Positions 1 to 10,635 of a DNA stretch of 64,000 nt are shown one piece after another. The notes beneath the pieces were generated by a model that worked only from the letters and a program-made list of their open reading frames with translations, searched no databases and was not told the DNA's origin. The position numbers and the translations under genes are program-made. The stretch comes from Brachionus manjavacas (Eukaryota; Rotifera; Eurotatoria; Ploima; Brachionidae). The first letter of the stretch is position 1; each line of letters opens with the position of its first letter. The stretch covers positions 868,001 through 932,000 of the forward strand of contig JAHQIY010000018.1 in the NCBI GenBank assembly GCA_019054805.1. Reading direction: 5' to 3'.

Positions 1-491
1 TTTTATTATGATTTATATTTTAAAATTATTTTAACAAATGAGGTTTTGATCAGGTTATCATTATAAGTTACCTAATAGTGTTGATTATAGGCATTAGCCT
101 CATGATCAGACTTGGAATTAAAAAAAAAATTAAAGAACTTTCACAGATCTAATTTTAGACTTTTAGAAAAAAAGTTATTTAATTTTTATTTTCACTTCGT
201 TCTATTCTTTTGTACTGAACTTCACAAAACTTAGGCTCTTTATTCTTTAAAATTTTTCAATAAAAGATTTAATAAAGACTCTTAATATTTGTGCACAATA
301 TTTTTAGTAAAATTCCACAGAAATAGTAAAAAACCCATAAATATATATAAAAATAATAATATTAATTTTGTGTCAATTTTTTTATTTAAAATTAATATAA
401 ATAGTAAGAATACCCAAAAAAAATTGATTTTTCCATTTAATCAATAAAAAAAAAATTTTAGTAAAAAAATTAAAAAAAATTATCAAAAAAT
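1..491. other. AT-rich sequence, no gene seen
   Basis: Strongly AT-rich with many homopolymer runs. I see no coding-like frame, splice pair or repeat worth calling. Confidence 0.5.
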
Positions 492-1390
492 TTAATTTTT
501 TTTCCTAGTACAACCATTTGAGCAATAAAAACCTCTTTTTTTCTTCATTGGGGCATTACAAGTTTTACAAATATTCTCTATTGATAAAGCTGCATTCTTT
601 AAATATCTTTTAGATGATGTTGGAGCTTGTTCAAGTTCTTTGTCCGAACCTCTTCAGATTCAAGTATGGCATTCTCTTCATTCTGTCATAAATCTTTGAT
701 AAATTGAATAAAAAAATAACAAAGTTATTTTACAAATATCTAATTTAAACATAATGTAATTAATTCAATAAAAGAGTTTATTAAAAAATGAACAATTTAA
801 ATTTTAAAAAAAATACAGATAAATACTATTTTGTTTTGCTGCAATCACTCGGAGAATAAAGAAATTGGTTGTTGACGGTAAAACTTGACTTTCTTTTTTA
901 ATTACTTGTCTCTTACTTGAATTGACATCTTCATCTGATTCAATACCAACTACCAGGTTTTGCGAAATATCTGATGGCTGTTATTCATTGTGCACCTTTT
1001 TCTTTTATTACAAAAAGGAATGTTCATACCAATACTACTGAATTCCATGAGCTTAAGTCTAAATGAGCATCCAAATATGTGACCATAGCAATAATTTTTC
1101 AACCAAAATTAACACGTACATATGCTAAGTTTCCAATTGTTTTTGTTAATATCGATAATACTAATTTCACATAAATCTTGAATCATTTTTTCAGAATTAT
1201 TCCATGGCTTTATTTCCAATTTTTTTTAAATACCCATTGAATTCATCTCTAGTTAAACTCAAATTGCTTCCGCGTTTGACCATGTAAATATCTTCTTTCA
1301 TCTGTTGAATTTGTTTCGATTTTGTTCCAATACATGTAATAAATATTTTTCTGAAATAATAGGTGCCTGAAGAAATTATTTAAAATTTAA
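492..1390 (-). pseudogene. Decayed zinc-finger coding sequence, mobile-element derived
   Basis: Read on the minus strand, several coding-like blocks follow one another but need frame changes to connect. The first, near 1200-1310, reads KQIQQMKEDIYMVKRGSNLS. Around 1100-1200 comes a block containing NNSEKMIQDLCEISIIDINK, and then a Cys/His-bearing stretch. The last block (about 494-620) contains ENICKTCNAPMKKKRG followed by FYCSNGCT, a C-x2-C-x11-C-x3-C arrangement that could bind zinc. A second copy of the terminal motif lies at about 33.2 kb. Two dispersed broken copies point to a mobile element. Unspliced introns could explain some breaks, but the last frame change has no good splice pair. 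The family is not recognised with confidence. Confidence 0.5.
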
Positions 1391-2011
1391 AATATTTACA
1401 GCAATTCTTTCATTTGTATCTATATCAGTAAAAATTGTGACAATTATAACAAAATATGTAATGAATCAATTTAATCTAAAAAAGTTTAAAAAGTTCCATT
1501 AACATCAAATTTGTTATACTCAATACTAATTTGCTACACAAAAATCAAAATGTTATTTATTCTATCATAATAGAGTGTTAAGAATTAATTTTGTTCTAAT
1601 TTTTATTAAATTTGTTGATAAGTTTAATAGGGACCTTCTTTAATGATGAAGGAATTGTGATCTTTTTTAAAAATTTTCATATCTATTAAAGTCATTCTAG
1701 CCATGACTTAGACTTGCTTCAAATGAAAATGTGTAGCCAAATGTTGGATTTATTCAAACACAAGTATTTATAATGTTTTGGAAACAAAATGAGTGTTTAC
1801 ATTTAAACAAAGAGAAATAAAAAGAACAAAAAAAAACATTAACAAACAAAAAAAAGTTCGTGTTTACATTTTTTTCTTTCAAACAATTCGATAAAAAGTC
1901 GAATTTTAACTCAATTAAAAAAACATTCACAACATGTAAACCGAGAGAAAAAGAAAAAAATTTAAATCCAAAAAAAAAAAAAAAATTTTTTATTCATTTC
2001 TTTGTTAGCGT
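1391..2011. other. AT-rich intergenic sequence downstream of DEK
   Basis: It holds the 3' flank of the minus-strand DEK gene and A/T homopolymers. No gene or clear repeat is visible. Confidence 0.5.
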
Positions 2012-3917
2012 TCACTGAACTTCGAGCAATTCCTTGACAATTTTTTTGATCACACTCTTCTGATCGTTCAGATTGTGCTCAGGATATCGAGCATACACAT
2101 CTTGGATCACTTTTTTCATAGTCACCTTGTCCAGATTGGCACTGTCGATTATTTCCTTTATGGTCTTTTTCAATTCATCCTCCTTATCAAACACATGAGT
2201 CTAAAATTAACAAAAAAAAGAAGAAAAATTACATTCGGTGGTCGATGAGCCACTTCAGCGTCTTTTTCCTTTCCATTAACCTCCTTTTCTGGCACAACCT
2301 CTTGCTTTGGCTCTTCCTTGGACTCGTCTGCCTCGCTCTTGCTCTCATCCTGGTCTTGGTCGGACTGGCTCTCGTCTACGTCCATCTCCTCGTCATTCTC
2401 TGTCCTTTTGCTCGGCGTCTTTGACTTAGGCCGGCCTCTGGCTCTGCCCCTGGGCTTGGGCGCAGGCACCGGCCGTCCAGAGTCGACAGGCCCGGCCAAA
2501 AAGTCCAATAGACGATCGACGAGCACTTCCTTGTTGCCCGAGCGCTCCAAGTCCAACACCTCGCACATCTCCTTCAGCACTCCCACAGTGCTCTTTTGCA
2601 GCAACTCTCTCTTTTTCTCCATTTCGTCCGAGTCCGCATCGAACTCAAACCCGTTGAAGGTCTTGAGGTTTTTTTTGATCTCCTTGTGCTTCGGATTGTA
2701 GCCCATGCACAATCTGTACAGTTGTCGCATTTTGTCAGCCGTTGTCTTATCTATGTTGTGACATATAATGGCTATGTCGCCGAGCGCTTTTCCTTTTCCC
2801 TTTTAATAAACAAAATTAGTCCAAGTCCCTTTGGTGTCCTGGTAAAAAGAAGAAGAAATAAAAGACAACACTCTGTTAAACAACTTTATTACGGATTAAA
2901 CAATAAACCAAAACAACAACAACAAAAATTGGTGAGGGGAATAAAATTTTATCTTTAGTATACTTGAGGAGTATAGGAGTGCTTGCTGCTTGATTCTTTG
3001 ACGTTCAACTCCAAACGCTGTGTCGTTCGGCGTTGACGTTTTCCTTCCACAGTGAGCGACTGTTCTAACAAAGCTTAAAAAAAATTTACAATTAATTTCC
3101 AATTTTTTTCTTAATTTAAAAAAAAATGTTTTTTTTATTAATTTTTCAAAAAAATTATTTTTTTTATTTTTTAAAAAAAAAATTATTTTTATTAATTTTC
3201 AAAAAATAAAAAATTCGATCACTTACGGACATCTTTGGTGGCTTCATCTTCTTCTTTTTTTTCTTCTTGTTCAGTTTGGTCTTTTTTGAGTGGCGACTCA
3301 ATTTTTGTCTTTTTAGTGTCTGTTTTTTCAGGCGGAGTAGACGCTTTTCGTTTTGGCTGTCTACCGCGACCCCTCTTGGGGGTCTCGGCCTCTTCGCTCT
3401 TGGGGGTCTCCTGCTCTTCGACCCTTTGCTGCTCGACAGGCTTTTTTTCCTCGACCACCTCGACCGATTCGGTGGAGACGGCATTGCCGGCTTTGGCGGT
3501 CCTCGAGACCCGGCCTCGGGTGGTTCTCTTGGTAGTCACCTTGTCCTCGGTCTTGTCCTCGCTAGTAGTCTGCTCCGATTTGGTTTCTACTTTGAACGAA
3601 TGGTCATTGACGGTCACTTCGGCCGTCGACTCTTTGCTTTTGCTCTCCTGAGTGAGCGTTTCGGCATCGCTGGTCTCTTGACGCTTCTCGCTGTGCTCAG
3701 CGTGTTGGATTTTTTCAGTGGCGTTTAGTGGAGCGTCGGAGGGCACAACTTCAATGTGTTCTTTGACTTGCTCGACCTTGGCCTCGGGCTCATCGCTCTT
3801 GACCTCTTCTATCTTGGGCTCAGTGGGGGCCACCGGCTGCTTCTCCGGCTCCTCCACTATCGGGGCCGTGACCTCGCTTGTCTGAGACTCTGGTTTGCTT
3901 TCTGTGTTTTCGGACAT
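2012..3917 (-). CDS. DEK: DEK chromatin protein, four coding exons
   Basis: Minus-strand exons 3227-3917, 2964-3073, 2233-2799 and 2012-2200 join in phase to about 518 residues. Exon 1 (residues 1-230) is acidic and K/E/T-rich with AT-hook-like basic patches such as KRGRGRQPKRK. Exon 2 carries SLTVEGKRQRRTTQRLEL, and exon 3 begins GKGKALGDIAIICHN, matching the conserved DEK segment before the SAP-like DNA-binding fold. EMCEVLDLERSGNKEVLV (about 345-362) is the DEK/SAP signature. After a second acidic linker with an RGRPK patch, the last exon is the DEK_C domain (HVFDKEDELKK to the end, about 457-518). DEK binds structured DNA and histones in the nucleus. It is longer than the 375-residue human protein, mainly in the N-terminal acidic exon. 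The last intron is only 32 bp. The exon junctions rest on splice sites plus family alignment from memory. Confidence 0.9.
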
Positions 3918-6520
3918 TTCGCTCTAATTCATTCAAAATGAACACACGACTTATCTATAAATATAATATTTATTATTAGAATTAGGTTGGAGTGAAATAA
4001 ATTTTAGAAGGAGAAGAGAGGCCGCCCCGTGCGACTAGTTCAAATGCGCTCAGCTCGCCATTTTGTTATTTTTTAAAATGTGTGCAAAAGGTGAAAGAAA
4101 GTGAAGAGTGTTTTCGCTGAACGTGTAAGTTTTAAACTTGGATTTTGTTCTAAAATTTATGAAATTCTATCATGCCCGACCGGATCGAGGGTATTTTATA
4201 TATATTCTAAATATAAAATTCAATTCACTCCTGATACATGTATGCAAGTTTGATTTGTCTACAATTTTTGTTTGAGACGACACAATTTTTGCCTGATTGT
4301 CGCCCCTTTTTCATTAATTATTGCGCTTAATTTTTTTCTTCTTTTTCTTTAATGTCGCACTAAAATGATGATTTTGTAATTTATTTGAAAATTTTTTTCT
4401 TATTTAATTTAAACATATTAACCCACTGCAGTATGTTCTGTGCAAAAATTAGAAAAATTTATATATCACAATATACAAAAAATAAAAATAAATATTAAAT
4501 TATTGTTTTTTGCTGATTAAATTAAAATGAGAATTTATTGAAATGATTTTCCTACTTTTCTATAGTAAAGCCCTGTTTATGTGCCAAAATTTTGAATTTT
4601 AAAAATATAACAATGAAAACAAGGGATGAAATTTAATAAGAGTTATTTTTTTTACTGATTTTAAAAAGTTTAAGAGAAATTTTTAAAATAAAAAATTATG
4701 AACAACTAATTCTAAAATAAAGAAAAAATTATGTTCCATTTTATCTTTTTTCTTTCAGAAAAATAAAATTTGAACATTTTTTTTTTTAATTGAATTTAAA
4801 ATTAAATTTTTATTTAAATTATTGATTTACCACAAAATTAAAAATTTTAAATCTTAAAAAAATAAACGATTTAATTTTTTTTCAATGATATTTTAGCCTT
4901 TAGCCATTAAAGTATTTCGGACTTAATATTGAGATCTTAATTTTTTCAAATTAAAATTTAATTTGGAATCGTTCCAATTTTTATTTTTCAGAATATTTTA
5001 AAATTTAATTTTTAATTTTTTTAGTTATAAGATTAATAATTTATATTCATAGATTTTATTCATAAGATCTAAAAGGAGTTATTATTTAGACAAAAAGGAA
5101 AAATTTTAAATTTACTTTTGTTTTTCTCAATAAATGAAGGTTTAAATAAAAACACTACCTTTATATTTGCAAAAAAAATCCCTCTCTTACTTTACGACCG
5201 AAATGCATAACAACCCTGAAAATTTCTAAAATAAAATTTTGTAAGCTTTCACCCAAAACCATTAGATAACATTGAAGAATTTTACTCAGGTCTTCACAGT
5301 CTTGTTTAGGTTTTCAGTATTTCGGTCTAAAAGTATGGGTGCATTTTTTCTTATTAAATTCGTTGTTAATTTTCTTAAATTTATTTTAATTTAATTTATT
5401 ATTTAGCTTTATTTTTTAAATTTTACAAAAATTTAAAATATTAAATATTTCAATAAAATTTTAGTCTAGTTAAATTTTTATTTTTTCAAAGACAAAAACC
5501 TTTTAGAAAGCTCCGACAGAAATATTAGTTAAAACTCAACATCAACTTAACTTAATAATTTAACTTTTTTGCCATCAACACGATTTGTCTGTTTTCTTTA
5601 AAAAAATATTTTAATTATAGGAAGTATCAAAGTAAGTAAAAAAAGTGACAATTAAATCGAGCTTTTTTACAATCAATCTTCAAAAAATCAGATTCCATAA
5701 TTTCAATTCAAAAAATTATAAACAAAAAATAACTTAATTTTTTTTTTCTCTTTCGTTTTTATTTATTTTATTAATGAATTTTGAGTTGAAAAAATTTAAT
5801 AGAAGTTAATTAATTTGTTCGATTTAAATTAAACAAAGAAGGGTAAAAAAATAAATTTTAAAGACTAATCCAGAAATATTAGTCACATCTAAATTAAAAC
5901 TATAATCAAGATTAATATCTAATTTGAGAAGATTTTTTTTTAAATTTTTTTTAGGGAAAGATAATAAAAATAAGAAAATAAAATTTTTCTTTTAAATTTA
6001 ATCTATGAAAATTATTGCTGATTTAAAAATAAGAAAATTTTAAATCTTTGAAATCGAATGATGATTTTAAATTTCATATGAAAATTTAATTTGGTATTAA
6101 GTTTGAAAGAAAAAATATCGTTTTTATTTTCTTAAAAAATTAAATATTTTTTTAAATCTTGTAGCAAGAATGAACTAAAAAATTTGTACTAACAATTGAA
6201 GTTTTGACATAAAATGACATCTTAAAAAAAAACTGATACAAAAAAAAAGAAAATTTTTAAAAAATTTTTATTTTCATTTTATTTATTCAAAAATATCAAA
6301 AGAAAAACCTTTTCAAATTAAATAAACTTTATATTGTACTACATTTTAATTTTTAAAAACTAAAAGGTCGAAAAACTTACTATAATGTCATTCCATAAAG
6401 CATTTACCTTTATAATATTGAATAGTAAAAAGAAACTTTTAAATAAAATCCTTGATTAAATGTCGCCTTTAGGAAGAATGCTCATTTTGTTGTCTTATTG
6501 TTAAACAGCAGCTTTATCGT
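3918..6520. other. Long AT-rich intergenic region with a possible 5' leader exon
   Basis: Just upstream of DEK, 4015-4130 is richer in GC than its surroundings. It contains a CGCCATTTTG box and ends, on the plus strand, in a strong donor GTAAGT at 4125-4130, so a plus-strand non-coding leader exon is possible. I could not find the exon it would join. A short inverted repeat (GACCGAAAT at about 5200, ATTTCGGTC at about 5320) is present. The rest is featureless AT-rich DNA. Confidence 0.4.
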
Positions 6521-6524
6521 TTGT

Positions 6525-6530
6525 TATAAA
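6525..6530 (+). promoter_or_regulatory. TATA box of the chitin-binding protein gene
   Basis: TATAAAAGGC lies 65-70 bp before the ATG at 6595. A GATA-type TTATC motif sits about 10 bp upstream of it (6513-6518), an arrangement common in gut-expressed invertebrate genes. The expression inference is tentative. Confidence 0.6.
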
Positions 6531-6594
6531 AGGCTGACAGTTTTAATCTAATTTTCATTCAAAAATAAATTTTAATAAAAGCAGCAGTCAAAGA

Positions 6595-7204
6595 ATGAAC
6601 AGAAAATTAGTAGCCCTTGTGTGCCTATTCTATTTGTGCAGCTTCTTGAACGTAGAAGCCGCCAGTGCCAATATTACCAATTTTGGTGGCGAAGCAAAAA
6701 GCGGTAAAAATTTTTTTCAAATGACAAAATTTTAAATTAAAATTATCTAAATAAATAAAGGTGTATGGAGCTATTATTCCTACCCATACCACTACTACAA
6801 CTGGTACTATGCTTATCCAACTTATACTTTCAGTGTCTCTACTTGTTCAGCTGTGGCTGCTTGCCCAGTCCAATGTCCAGGCACTTGTGGTTTATGGAGT
6901 GGATTACACGCTTGCCGATTCACTAGCTGTGCCATAAGTAAAATTTTTTATCAGCATAAACTTTTCCAAATCTATTGAAAATTTTTAAGTCTCGACTCCT
7001 TGCAGTCCAGGAAATATTCATGCTCGTTTGTTCTTGCATCCATTCCCGCACGATCCATCTAGATACATCCAATGTGACACTACACCAGGCGTTACTTATG
7101 TCAGAAGCTGTCCAGTTGGCTTAGTATTCGATTCCAGATTTTCTGTATGCAATTATCCGTCACAAGTATACTACACCTATGCCTCGCACTGGTTGAAGAA
7201 ATAA
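6595..7204 (+). CDS. Secreted chitin-binding (peritrophin-A/CBM14) protein
   Basis: Exons 6595-6703, 6761-6937 and 6990-7204 join in phase (introns of 57 and 52 bp). The protein starts with a clear signal peptide (MNRKLVALVCLFYLCSFLNV). A Tyr/Trp-rich segment follows (SYYSYPYHYYNWYYAYPTY), then a Cys-rich stretch with PVQCPGTCGLW, and finally a CBM14 domain in exon 3 (PCSPGNIHARLFLHPFPHD... RYIQC ... RSCPVGLVFDSRFSVCNYP). Such proteins bind chitin in gut lining or cuticle. The CBM14 core usually has six cysteines; I see only four in register. The second and sixth positions are Ser and a non-Cys aromatic stretch, as if one disulphide pair was lost together. An AATAAA signal lies at about 7269. 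The TATA box is at 6525. Confidence 0.85.
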
Positions 7205-8460
7205 TAATTTTGCCAAACAAGCCATAATTAAACCAAAATTTTTCTAGATAGTTTTGTATTTAATTTTAAATAAAGCTTTTTATATCTAATTATTTAAAAA
7301 TGAGAAAAAAAATATTTTTTTGGTGATCAATTTTGAACTTCACAAAAAAATTAATTGATTAAATTGGTTAAATTTTAATCGAAAAATTAAACTCAATAAA
7401 TAATCAATCGGTCTTTGAAAACTTTTTAAGTTTTCGAAAGGAGTTCACGCTCAAGGTTCCAAATGACCGGTAAAATTAATTTTTTCTTGATTTTAATGTT
7501 AAAAATTATCAATTAATTTTTTAAATATTGTAGTACAGACCGAGTGTGTGAATATTAAGCTCAGTATTTTGTTAAACACTTAATTTAAAATAAGTTTAGA
7601 AATAACAACTGAATCTTTTTTCTATTTAAGTGACAAGTTATATTTATACTCTGATCATGTCACTCTCTTTAGAATGGAATTGTCCCCAATTTCATAAAAT
7701 GTCACCATACTACAATATTTTGCTTTGCTTTATTTTTTTTTGTTCCAAACTTCACCGCCCCAATTTTATTTAGACTTTTAAAGTTTTTCAAAGTCATTTT
7801 AGAAACTCAGAAATTTATCTTAACTTTCTTTTTCGTTTTAAAAAAATCAATAGCTCAATTTTTAAAGAATTTATTAAAAAATAAATAGATATCTAAACAA
7901 TTGATGAGAAATTTTATTCATTTTTAAAGACTAAACATGCAAATTCGATGGCTATCGACCTTGAAGAACCTACTGAAGGTTCTTTTAAATTTTTATTTGA
8001 TATTTTAATAAATTTATTTTATTTTAATCAAATTTATATACCATAACTCGTGTTTTAAGCTTTTAATTCGAATTTTCTTTTTTAGTTTTTATGAAATAAA
8101 TAAAAATTTAATAAATTTTATTAAAATTTTTTTTAAATTTAAATCTAAATTTTTATTTGAAAACTGGACCAGAGATGGTCAATTTTTTGGATAACTCTTT
8201 AATAAACAAGAACTAAAATAATACTTGATTATGTCACCTAATACAACCTTAAAAAGTCCTAGATCGATACTGAAACTGGAATTGTGCTTTTCCGTTTCCG
8301 ATTCCCATTATTGTCCAGGTCCCATTTAAATAAAACGGTCCTATTTCCAGACTGTTTCGTCCTTTATAAAAATATGTAATTAAATAATTTAACACATTTT
8401 TTTAAAAAAAATTATGCCATTTCTACCAAAATTCTTAATAAAAAGACATTAATTATATAT
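7205..8460. other. AT-rich intergenic sequence with short exon-like scraps
   Basis: Two short ATG-led stretches end at donor-like sites (at about 7464-7470 and 7950-7980), but neither connects to a convincing downstream exon. A higher-GC patch at about 8255-8360 (GTCCAGGTCCCATT and similar) may be repeat-derived. Nothing firm. Confidence 0.35.
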
Positions 8461-8464
8461 GATT

Positions 8465-8993
8465 TTTCTTTGGTTTGGTTAAAAACCACCCATCAATCTT
8501 TGCCTTGAAACTTTTAAGACAATTTGCGTTTAAAATTTATTCTGGCAATTTTTTCCACTCATTCACAACTGCATTGGTAAAAAAATTATATCTTGAAGAA
8601 CAGTTTTGTACATGTTATGTAGGGTATTTGAATGATTTTCTAATCATTTCAAGTATTTTTGAGATTAAATTTACCTTTTTGATTATAGCAAGTATCCTAG
8701 TATCGTCGGCTTATAGACTACATCGACTGGATATCCTTGCGAAACTTCTTGAGTAATAAAAACGATTTCTTGGTAAAAAAGCCATGTTGAGAATCTAAAA
8801 TTGTTCCTTAAAAATGTGCCATAGACAATCGAAAGACAAGATTATCAGCACAATTTTTTAGGTTTGCTGCATGAATTTTGTCTGGTCCTGTTGCTTTTCT
8901 AGCGTCCAAAATTTCTAATTTATTCACTATTTTACTTACAGTTATCAGGCTTTCCCCATCAGGATCGCATACCACATTTGTTTTTTTTTCCAA
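8465..8993 (-). mobile_element. Broken LINE (non-LTR retrotransposon), internally deleted
   Basis: On the minus strand, 8808-8993 encodes a reverse-transcriptase start (ILDARKATGPDKIHAANLK, matching the conserved KA-GPD-I block). Then 8470-8760 encodes the end of such an ORF (FFTNAVVNEWKKLPE, stop, ILNANCLKSFKAKIDGWF). The palm domain between them is missing and stops interrupt the frame. A fixed, dead copy. Confidence 0.75.
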
Positions 8994-9378
8994 AATTTAT
9001 TTTCATTTTTTAAAATCATTTTTTATCAATAAAAATATCTTATTAATTTAGCTTCTAGATTTAATTAAAATAAAATTATAAAAGAACTTTAGGAATAAAA
9101 ATTGGTTGAGTAAAATGATCTAATTTAGAGAACAAATGTTATCATTAGAAATTATTAAAACAAATTTTAAGTATTTCTAAAGCATCTTTAAGAAATTGCT
9201 TAATTTGACTGGGTGTATTTTTAATGTTTTGTAAAGAAAATCTGATAATTATTTTCTATAGAAAGTTTCTATTGTAAATCTCAACAAAATACTAGCATTT
9301 TTTATAATTGGAATACTTCTAACAAAATGAGTTAAACAATTAAATTTAAATTTCATCATAAAAATTTTATTTCTAAAT

Positions 9379-9669
9379 TTAGTTCTTAATAATTTGATTT
9401 AAATGTTCCCCAAAACGCGTGGCTCTACAAGAACAAGTCACTCCACATGGAATTCTTAGTCTAAATACTTTGCAATATTTAGTTTTTTGTACACAGTCAC
9501 GACCTTTTTTTAAATAAAATTTTCTTTTTTTCTAATAAGTTAGTTCAAAACCTGTCAATCTGCATCCGAAGTCAATGCAACGTAGTCCAATATTGAAACA
9601 GGTTCCGTCAATTCCTGAGACAAAACTCAAGGCTAAAAAAACAATCACGGCTATTTTCAAATTCTTCAT
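9379..9669 (-). CDS. Small secreted cysteine-rich peptide, two exons
   Basis: Exons 9552-9669 and 9379-9503 (intron 48 bp, GT..AG) join in phase to an 80-residue protein ending in TAA at 9379-9381. Residues 1-19 form a signal peptide (MKNLKIAVIVFLALSFVSG). The mature part has eight cysteines spaced C-x6-C-x4-C-x6-C-x6-C-x8-C-x3-C-x1-C, ending with CGVTCSC and a basic, Cys-free tail. All cysteines lie in the mature part and the even number suggests four disulphides. A TATA box sits 30 bp before the ATG. The spacing resembles small secreted defence or signalling peptides, with a C-x3-C-x-C end as in some defensin-like folds, but I cannot assign a family. The protein spans two exons, each too short to stand out alone. 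Confidence 0.75.
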
Positions 9670-9699
9670 TGTTAATTTTATTTTTGAAATGAGACATTA

Positions 9700-9705
9700 T
9701 TTATA
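9700..9705 (-). promoter_or_regulatory. TATA box of the cysteine-rich peptide gene
   Basis: TATAAA on the minus strand within GGTTATAAATAATG, about 30 bp before the ATG at 9669. This implies a very short 5' UTR or a start site just downstream of the box. Confidence 0.5.
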
Positions 9706-10331
9706 ACCAAAGCACTAATAGTTTATTCAATTTATTTAATATTTTAAATTTAAAATTTAATTGCTCAAACCATCTAGTATACAAAAATAGATCATTTAAT
9801 GAGTGTTTAATAAAAAAAATAATTGAAAACCAAAACTTGAATTAGATATCAGATTAAATGTGAAATATTAAAACTGTTTATTTTAGCTTGTCAATTAAAT
9901 TCATTTGATGATTTCCCACATTTCGTATTGAGCAAAAACAGGCTCAAAATTTTCAACCAAAAAAATAATTCGAAATAAATATTTCGATAATAATGCATAA
10001 GCAACCAAAGCATGCATTATCTATACCAATCTAAATTTTCATATGTTCCTGAAAAGCATAGTTTTATCTTATTAAGCAGCTAAATCTAAAAAACATTGTT
10101 TGTTCTATCAAGATAAACAATCACGTTTAGGCATAAATTTAAGCAAAAGGCTACGCTTTATTCTCATTCTCATTTAAACCATAATTTACCTTCAAGTCTT
10201 CTCACTCAATCCGAATTAAAATCAAATTATAAAAAAAATTTTTTTTGTTATACAAGTAGTTTATCTTTTTCATTAATAAAATCTTTCATCTTCTATTATT
10301 TTTAATTTGATAAAATGTTGCGTAATTGAAA

Positions 10332-10635
10332 ATGGTGAAGCAGACACCATCAGGTAGAATAATTTTGATGGAATAGAATTTTTTAATAAATTTTTCAATT
10401 TTTTTTTCAAATCTCAATTAAGTTACATAAAAAAAATTTAATAAACATATTTAAAATTAAAAATATTTGAAGTGGAAAAGACGACTTAAAAAGCGAAAAT
10501 TTGTGTTCTTTAGATGTGAAGATGAAGACTAGTGAAGATTTGTCAGAATCGAGAGAAGATGGTGCGGACAAGGGAGATGAGTTGGCAAAAAAGTCTGGTC
10601 GGAAAAATGCAAAAAGTGACTTGAGATCAAGCGAA
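10332..10635 (+). CDS. Two exons of an unidentified gene, acidic/basic low-complexity protein start
   Basis: Exon 10332-10353 (MVKQTPS plus one base) joins in phase across a 160-bp intron to exon 10514-10635, giving MVKQTPSDVKMKTSEDLSES and then a charged K/D/E/S-rich stretch ending at a GTAAGC donor in phase 0. The splice sites are good and codon use is coding-like. Continuation is uncertain. Candidate exons at about 12070-12130 (starting IYNKKTKMSHHN) and 12184-12260 would keep the frame to a stop near 12260. Alternatively these are distant 5' exons of a larger downstream gene such as eya, but phases do not link directly. No domain is recognisable. Confidence 0.45.

Noticed and set aside
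7464-7580. Tiny two-exon frame starting ATGACCG with an acceptor at about 7533
   Set aside because: It would encode only 18 residues; splice sites are plausible but the product and context give no support.
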